Below, piece by piece: positions 6,695-10,981 of a stretch of DNA of 10,981 nt (position 1 is the stretch's first letter; each line of letters begins with the position of its first letter). Below the pieces are notes generated by a model, which saw only the letters and a program-made list of their open reading frames with translations, was not told the origin of the DNA and did no database searches. Made by a program: the position numbers and the translations under genes. The DNA is from an uncultured Chloroflexota bacterium. GTDB lineage: Bacteria > Chloroflexota > Dehalococcoidia > SAR202 > UBA11138. The DNA lies in contig CAJWRP010000038.1 in NCBI GenBank assembly GCA_913046025.1, forward strand, positions 1 to 10,981. The letters are read 5' to 3'.

Positions 6695-8065
6695 ATGCCT
6701 GACTCCCAGACCGTCCACGAGCCAGCAAGGGAAACGCCGGTGATGAGAAAATGTGACGTCCTTGTAGTTGGTGGTGGCCCCGCAGGCTGCGCGGCGGCAG
6801 CGTCTGCCTCAGCGGCAGGCGCAGATGCTGTGCTGGTCGAACGGTACGGACATCTAGGCGGCATGTCGACTGGAGGCTTCGTAATCTGGATTGACCGTAT
6901 GACGGACTGGGACGGCAAGCAGGTGATCTCAGGATACGCCAGGGACCTGCTCGACCGCGTGCCTAAGGACGCAGTTCTTGGGCCGCCGGACGAACTCTGG
7001 GGTTCCAGGGATAGCCTGCTTGTGGACTACTGGCAGGAGCGACATAACGCTTTCCAATCCACGGTGACGTGGTCGCCTACAATTGACCCCGAAATGCTCA
7101 AGATTGCGTACATGGAACACGCGCTAGAACAGGGTGTGAAGCTGATCCTTCATGCGTGGGGCGTTGAAGCGGTCCGTGACGGCAACGAGATGAAAGGCGT
7201 CATCTTCGAGAGCAAGGCTGGCCGTCAGGCCATTCTGGCAGATGTGGTCATCGACGCCACCGGAGACGGTGACATATTCGCGTTGGCCGGTGCTCTTTAT
7301 GAGACGGACGTCTTCGATCCCAGACAAGACCCGGAAGCCGCGAACTTCGTCATACCCGCTACCGTTCATAATCTCATGAACATATCGTGTCGCTGGGGTG
7401 GTGTGGACATGGAAAAATTTCGAGACTTTAGACGCAATCGAGCTGACGACTACAGGGCGAACATGTCGCGGGGCAGCAAAATCGGCGTGCCAGATAGGCC
7501 TCACATGATGCCGCGGGACGACGTGACCCTGTTCATGGCTCCAAAGTTCTCCGGGTATAGTCCGCTGGACCTTGAAGACATAACGACGGTGGAGATCGAA
7601 GGTCGCCGCCGCATAGTGTTGATGCTGGATTTCTATCGCAAGAACATGCCGGGTTTCGAGGGTGCGTGGTTGATGGATACCTCTCCTCAAATTGGTACGC
7701 GTCACAGCAGGCGTCTGAACGGTGTAAAGCGAATGGTCGGCGAGGAGTGGAAGGCGGGGAAGGTACAGGAAGACGAAGTTGGAGTGTCGCCTTCGCCCAA
7801 CAGGCGCTTTGCCAACGTCTCTTTGCCGCTGGGCTGTCTGATTCCTGAGTCTCTGGATAACATGCTTGCTGCTGGACGTAATCTTTCCAGCGATCCTGCA
7901 TCGCACTCCTTCATGCGTGAGGTGCCCCAGTGTTGGCTCATGGGTCAGGCAGCGGGTGTTGCTGCTGCCGTCGCGACCGGTTCAGGTGTCAAAGTGCGGG
8001 ACGTCAGCATCCCTGAAGTTAGGGACCAACTTTCCAAGCAGGGAGTCTACCTACAGCCTAGATAG
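6695..8065 (+). CDS. FAD-dependent oxidoreductase (FAD_oxidored, PF12831 type)
   Basis: This 456-residue flavoprotein has a near N-terminal dinucleotide fold: VLVVGGGPAG (22-31, GxGxxG) with Glu49 at the end of the second strand to hold the adenosine ribose. GHLGGMSTGGF (52-62) is the typical flavin-side loop of this family. VIDATGDGD (185-193) is the second cofactor motif, SRRLNG (338-343) is the conserved Arg stretch, and the C-terminal NMLAAGRNLSSDPASH with MGQAAGVAAA (417-426) closes the FAD site. Members oxidise varied, mostly unknown substrates. The ATG at 6695 has AGAGG 8 nt upstream; an internal Met17 directly before the fold is an alternative start. No signal peptide or Tat motif is seen. 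The deacylase gene begins 46 bp downstream, so the two are probably co-transcribed. The family is clear; the substrate is unknown. Confidence 0.93.
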   Translation: MPDSQTVHEPARETPVMRKCDVLVVGGGPAGCAAAASASAAGADAVLVERYGHLGGMSTGGFVIWIDRMTDWDGKQVISGYARDLLDRVPKDAVLGPPDELWGSRDSLLVDYWQERHNAFQSTVTWSPTIDPEMLKIAYMEHALEQGVKLILHAWGVEAVRDGNEMKGVIFESKAGRQAILADVVIDATGDGDIFALAGALYETDVFDPRQDPEAANFVIPATVHNLMNISCRWGGVDMEKFRDFRRNRADDYRANMSRGSKIGVPDRPHMMPRDDVTLFMAPKFSGYSPLDLEDITTVEIEGRRRIVLMLDFYRKNMPGFEGAWLMDTSPQIGTRHSRRLNGVKRMVGEEWKAGKVQEDEVGVSPSPNRRFANVSLPLGCLIPESLDNMLAAGRNLSSDPASHSFMREVPQCWLMGQAAGVAAAVATGSGVKVRDVSIPEVRDQLSKQGVYLQPR

Positions 8066-8111
8066 CGTCACCCGCATGTTCCAAGAGGTACGGAACTAAG
8101 GAGAGTCTGAT

Positions 8112-9698
8112 TTGTTTGACGTGATCATCTCCGGAGGAACTGTAGTCGATGGGTCAGGGGCGCTCCGTTATCCCGCCGATGTAGGTATTAAGGGCGAGCG
8201 TATCGAGGCCATTGGTGATCTCTCCAGGGCCAACTCAGTCCGCTTCATAGATGCCAGTGGTCTTGTGGTCTCTCCTGGGTTCATCGACACGCACACGCAC
8301 TCCGAAGGGGCGCTTCTCGTAGACCCCCAGCACGCTAACGGCCTGCGTCAGGGCATCACAACGCTAATACTAGGCCTGGATGGCATGTCCTACGCCCCGC
8401 TATCGCCTGAGAATTACCGCACTTACAGGCACTACCTTGGAGGACTGCTAGGCGATCCGCCGGAAGACCTTGACATGAGTAGCGTTGCGGCTTTTCGAGC
8501 CAACTACCACAAGAAAGTCGCCATTAATACAGCTTATCTAGTGCCGCAGGGGACCATTCGCCTGGAAGTTCTCGGCTTTCGGGACGTCCCCCTGCTTGGC
8601 AACGACATGGACAAAGCTAAGGGGCTTGTAAGAGAGGGGATTGAGCAGGGCGCGGTTGGATTCTCTACGGGTGGTACTTACTATCCCGGGCCTTGGGGCG
8701 ACACCCAGGAATTCATAGAGCTTTGCAAGACAGTGCAGGAGACGAACAGCATCTATGTAGCTGAACCTCGGCGGGCCCATTTGGATAGAGCCTTTGGTGG
8801 GGATGGCGTTCTTGAGGCGCTGGAGGTAGAGCGCCAGACGGGAGTGAAGCTTCACCTTTCGCATTTTAGAACTGATTTCAAGAGGCCAGGAACTATCGAC
8901 GAGCGACTTGGGCCTGTGGATGCGGCAAAAGCCGAGGGTGTCGACTGCACTCTGGACATATACCCCTACCCGACTGGCAGCTCAATCTCCGTGAGCATCC
9001 TTCCTAGTTATGTTCAAGATGGCGGGCCGGACGCAATCATGCGAAGGCTCACCGATCCCGACCAACGCCAGGAAATATGCGACGCTTTGCATGAAGAGCT
9101 GGGGATGTCAGTAGCTCTCAACGAGGTTGTGTTCACCTATTTGCCCAAGAACAGCCATCTTGAGGGCATGACGTTGCCGGATGTGGCTATGCAATTGGGG
9201 GTAACAGTAGAAAACGCTCTCTGCGATCTTCTGGTCTATGAAAACCTAAAAGTAGGCTATCGAGGCGCTCCTCCGCACAACGTAGCTGGATGGCGTCAGC
9301 ACAGCATTGATTGCTTGCAACTGCTGGCGAGGCCCGACTACATGGCCTGCAGCGACATTACACCTGCGGGAAGCTTTACGCATCCCAGATCATTCGGGGC
9401 TTTCCCCAGATTCCTGGGACGACTTCGACGAGAGTTCGGCGTTCTTAGTCTGGAGGATATGGTCCATCGAATGACAGACCGGCCTGCCAAGCGGTTTGGC
9501 CTGACTGGCCGCGGTCTGATCGAAAGAGGATTCTTTGCAGATCTCGTCATATTTGACACTGACCACATAATCGACAACTCCACTTATGACGATCCCCGCC
9601 AGTTCCCGGCTGGCATTCCCTATGTGGTAGTTAACGGTCAGGTCGCCGTGGACCACGAGAGGTGCACGGGCGTCATGGCAGGGCAGGCAGTTCCTTGA
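8112..9698 (+). CDS. N-acyl-D-amino-acid deacylase-like amidohydrolase
   Basis: This 528-residue protein belongs to the D-aminoacylase branch of the amidohydrolase superfamily, zinc enzymes that cleave N-acyl-D-amino acids or similar cyclic and linear amides. The N-terminal beta-sandwich part (FDVIISGGTVVDGSG) leads to the metal motif HTH (61 and 63) in GFIDTHTHSEG. Further signatures are LHLSHFRT (His251), LDIYPYPTGSS (281-291), SDITPAG (Asp415) with THPRSFGAFPRFLG, and the C-terminal MTDRPAKRFGLTGRG and GFFADLVIFD. At the position where characterised D-aminoacylases have a metal-binding Cys in a NCG motif, this protein has GLDGMS (Asp90). It resembles a subgroup with an Asp-Gly variant, so the substrate may differ. 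The TTG start is fixed by AAGGAG (8098-8103), 8 nt upstream. It follows the FAD oxidoreductase by 46 bp and probably shares its transcript. Confidence 0.92.
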   Translation: MFDVIISGGTVVDGSGALRYPADVGIKGERIEAIGDLSRANSVRFIDASGLVVSPGFIDTHTHSEGALLVDPQHANGLRQGITTLILGLDGMSYAPLSPENYRTYRHYLGGLLGDPPEDLDMSSVAAFRANYHKKVAINTAYLVPQGTIRLEVLGFRDVPLLGNDMDKAKGLVREGIEQGAVGFSTGGTYYPGPWGDTQEFIELCKTVQETNSIYVAEPRRAHLDRAFGGDGVLEALEVERQTGVKLHLSHFRTDFKRPGTIDERLGPVDAAKAEGVDCTLDIYPYPTGSSISVSILPSYVQDGGPDAIMRRLTDPDQRQEICDALHEELGMSVALNEVVFTYLPKNSHLEGMTLPDVAMQLGVTVENALCDLLVYENLKVGYRGAPPHNVAGWRQHSIDCLQLLARPDYMACSDITPAGSFTHPRSFGAFPRFLGRLRREFGVLSLEDMVHRMTDRPAKRFGLTGRGLIERGFFADLVIFDTDHIIDNSTYDDPRQFPAGIPYVVVNGQVAVDHERCTGVMAGQAVP

Positions 9699-9718
9699 AG
9701 CTTCTCCTAAGGGTCTTA

Positions 9719-9732
9719 ATTCGTCGACGAAT
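9719..9732. repeat. 14-bp perfect palindrome after the deacylase
   Basis: ATTCGTCGACGAAT is a perfect 14-bp palindrome 20 bp after the deacylase stop and about 90 bp before the response regulator. It has no loop and no T tract, so it looks more like a binding site for a dimeric regulator than a terminator. No function can be assigned. Confidence 0.3.
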
Positions 9733-9821
9733 ATAAATAGGTGGTACCAATCTTGTTTTAACTGGCCCACTCGCGCCAATCTATTCAATATGCAGACACT
9801 GGCATCGTGAGAGGAAGAATC

Positions 9822-9910
9822 ATGACCAGTGATATCCTTATACCGCCGATGATGACACGTCTGTACGCGAAATACTAAAGGACGTCTTAGATGAAGCGGG
9901 GGATTCTACC
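9822..9910 (+). pseudogene. Frameshifted 5' end of the response regulator gene
   Basis: The natural start is the ATG at 9822, preceded by GAGAGGAAG with 7 nt from GAGG to the ATG. It reads MTSDILI, the expected first strand of a receiver domain. At 9843-9847 the frame breaks. The continuation ADDDTSVREILKDVLDEAG, containing the acidic pocket Asp residues, lies in the frame that begins at 9845 and runs into the downstream reading frame. One deleted base or two inserted bases explain it. The original frame stops at a TAA about 50 bp after the ATG. Confidence 0.75.
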
Positions 9911-10297
9911 GTGTTAGCTGCATCCGCTGAAGAGGCACTGGAGACCTTGGAGAACTACAAACCCTACGTCGTAATCTCCGATATGTGGATGCCTGGAATG
10001 GACGGTCATGAGTTCTGCAAGATCGTTCGCAAGATGTCGGACACCTTCATATTGATGATGTCTGGTGTGTCCAGCGATTTTTCGGTGCTTCAGAGGAAAC
10101 AGATTGATGTCGACGACTTTTTGATCAAACCCTTCGATGTGGAAAACTTCCCCGAACGAATAGATGCTCTGCTAAAGAAGAGGCAGAACGCAGGGGAGTC
10201 CCCTTTGTATGACGAGCTTCGCATGTTCAAGGGGTTATCAGGAGCGCGGAAAGAGCTGTTCCTGAAGGAAACAGGGAGAATAGCCGAAACAGACTAA
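9911..10297 (+). CDS. Single-domain response regulator (receiver), N-terminus lost by frameshift
   Basis: The longest open frame starts at a GTG (9911) and gives 128 residues. Read with the frameshifted codons upstream, it is a CheY-like receiver domain of about 155 residues. The phospho-acceptor is Asp24 in VVISDMWMPGMDG (20-32), the switch Ser51 sits in MMSGVSS, and Lys73 is in FLIKPFD. The acidic pocket (ADDDT) lies only in the upstream, frameshifted part. The roughly 40-residue tail after the receiver is charged and helical, with no DNA-binding or output domain, so it would act through protein contacts. No ribosome binding site precedes the GTG. As sequenced, a protein made from it would lack the first strand and acidic pocket and should not be phosphorylated normally. 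No sensor kinase gene is nearby. It is either a decayed gene or one with a sequencing error. Confidence 0.8.
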   Translation: MLAASAEEALETLENYKPYVVISDMWMPGMDGHEFCKIVRKMSDTFILMMSGVSSDFSVLQRKQIDVDDFLIKPFDVENFPERIDALLKKRQNAGESPLYDELRMFKGLSGARKELFLKETGRIAETD

Positions 10298-10609
10298 CGA
10301 AAGCCCTCTTCCAGCCGGGTCTGCCGACACCTTCTCTTTTCATCTGCCTCCGACATATTTTCGTTACCCCTTAGTGGCTCGCACAGTCCATTTAGTTCCT
10401 CATCCGTTGGAATTCGCGTGGGTAGACGTGATTTCTTGACGCCCCCTAGACCCATTGCTACACTCGCTCCAAAGGCTGGTGTGGTGCGCCCGGATTGATC
10501 CCGACTTCAGAACACCCGCGCCCACTTCTTGTTAATGGAAATGAGGCTACTTACCGATATTTTGCCTAAACTCATGTGAAGTTTGCACCAATAACATGGA
10601 GGCCTGGTA
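10298..10609. other. Intergenic region with promoter and one doubtful minus-strand ORF
   Basis: This 312-bp spacer carries the promoter candidate at 10436-10464 for the molybdenum hydroxylase gene. A minus-strand frame from the ATG at 10455 to the TAG at 10294 gives 53 hydrophilic, charged residues (PTRIPTDEELNGLCEPLRG in the middle), and its frame is open 17 codons further upstream. It has only a distant GGAG site and no family I know. I do not annotate it as a gene. Confidence 0.4.
10436..10464 (+). promoter_or_regulatory. Candidate sigma70 promoter for the molybdenum hydroxylase gene
   Basis: TTGACG (10436-10441) and TACACT (10459-10464) are separated by exactly 17 bp. The -35 matches the consensus at five of six bases and the -10 at four of six. 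Transcription would start near 10471, leaving a leader of about 140 nt before the ATG at 10610. This is the best promoter match I found in the window. Confidence 0.5.
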
Positions 10610-10981
10610 ATGATTGAATCCAAATTTCAACCTAACGTAGTGCTATCAAATGGTGACTTCAATGTTATAGGCACTCGGCCCATTCGCCATGATGGTGCTG
10701 ATAAGGTGACAGGCAGGGCGCTTTATGGGGCTGATGTGCAGCCCAGCGGGTTGCTACATGGGAAGATTCTGCGGAGTCCACATGCCCACGCGAAGATCCT
10801 TTCGATAGATACCTCGAAGGCGGCGGCATTGCCAGGGATACGGGCTTTGGTCACGTCAGCCGACCTGCCGGCAACCGCCGAGGGCACGATGGTGGACTAC
10901 GGCGAAGGCGCCATGAACCTTGGTTACATGAGAAGCAATGTCCTGGCACGCGACGTGGTTCTGTACGCCGGGCATGCTGTG
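10610..10981 (+). CDS. Molybdenum hydroxylase large subunit (xanthine/CO dehydrogenase family), 5' part
   Basis: The reading frame is open from the ATG at 10610 to the window edge (124 codons) and continues outside; the full family length is about 750-800 residues. What is present is the N-terminal a/b hammerhead domain of the xanthine dehydrogenase/aldehyde oxidase/CoxL large subunit. VIGTRPIRHDGADKVTGRALYGAD (19-42) is followed by GLLHGKILRSPHAHAKILSID (48-67), ALPGIRALVTSADLP (73-87) and LARDVVLYAGHAV (112-124). These proteins bind the molybdopterin cytosine dinucleotide cofactor and hydroxylate heterocycles, aldehydes or similar substrates with FAD and iron-sulfur partner subunits. GGAGG (10598-10602) lies 7 nt before the ATG. 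The active-site loops lie beyond the window, so the CoxL type versus xanthine dehydrogenase type cannot be told apart. Its partners must lie downstream or elsewhere. Confidence 0.9.
   Translation, partial: MIESKFQPNVVLSNGDFNVIGTRPIRHDGADKVTGRALYGADVQPSGLLHGKILRSPHAHAKILSIDTSKAAALPGIRALVTSADLPATAEGTMVDYGEGAMNLGYMRSNVLARDVVLYAGHAV

Noticed and set aside
7124..7906. Minus-strand 260-residue open frame
   Set aside because: It lies opposite the well-supported FAD oxidoreductase and has no recognisable domain; it is a shadow of the plus-strand codons.
1..10981. Search for CRISPR arrays, IS elements, integrases, toxin-antitoxin or defence genes
   Set aside because: No regularly spaced repeats, transposase or integrase motifs, or nuclease/defence domains were seen in any recognisable gene.

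Overview
The window looks like accessory or catabolic chromosome from an environmental bacterium. No mobile element, CRISPR array, rRNA or toxin-antitoxin module is visible. The gene set is a MmgE/PrpD protein, a D-2-hydroxyacid dehydrogenase, an epoxide-hydrolase-like protein, a PF12831-type FAD oxidoreductase, an N-acyl-D-amino-acid deacylase-like amidohydrolase and a molybdenum hydroxylase large subunit. Families of this kind are expanded in Chloroflexota, notably the SAR202/Dehalococcoidia lineages, so I favour that assignment. It is an inference from gene content; no phylogenetic marker is present. Genes use good AGGAGG-like ribosome binding sites and often start with TTG.

Layout. Positions 1-349 hold no supportable gene but contain a plausible promoter for the MmgE/PrpD gene (350-1897). 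A perfect 13-bp hairpin (1918-1952) separates that gene from a convergent DUF1348/NTF2-like pseudogene (2011-2490, minus), which has four in-frame stops and no frameshift. Across a palindrome-rich divergent spacer lies a small antibiotic-biosynthesis-monooxygenase-like gene (2662-2988) with a doubtful C-terminus. Next come a 54-residue putative membrane protein (2940-3104, minus) and a tRNA-Thr(CGT) gene (3221-3296, minus). After a gene-poor stretch, a plus-strand series follows: D-2-hydroxyacid dehydrogenase (3730-4695), alpha/beta hydrolase (4794-5948), an unrecognised His-rich 154-residue protein (6046-6510), a strong inverted repeat (6525-6573), the FAD oxidoreductase (6695-8065) and the deacylase (8112-9698). 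Then come a single-domain response regulator whose first codons are frameshifted (9822/9911-10297) and, after a good sigma70-like promoter, the 5' part of a xanthine dehydrogenase/CO dehydrogenase-type large subunit (10610 to the window edge).

The genes do not form one recognisable pathway. Most have their own ribosome binding site and spacers of about 100 bp or more; only the FAD oxidoreductase and deacylase (46-bp gap) look like an operon. The common theme is oxidation or hydrolysis of organic acids, amides and epoxide- or halogen-type substrates. The most notable points are gene decay (the DUF1348 gene, the response regulator, perhaps the monooxygenase), the unrecognised 154-residue protein, the small membrane protein and an Asp in place of the usual metal-site Cys in the deacylase. 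I see no convincing novel defence or mobile system.
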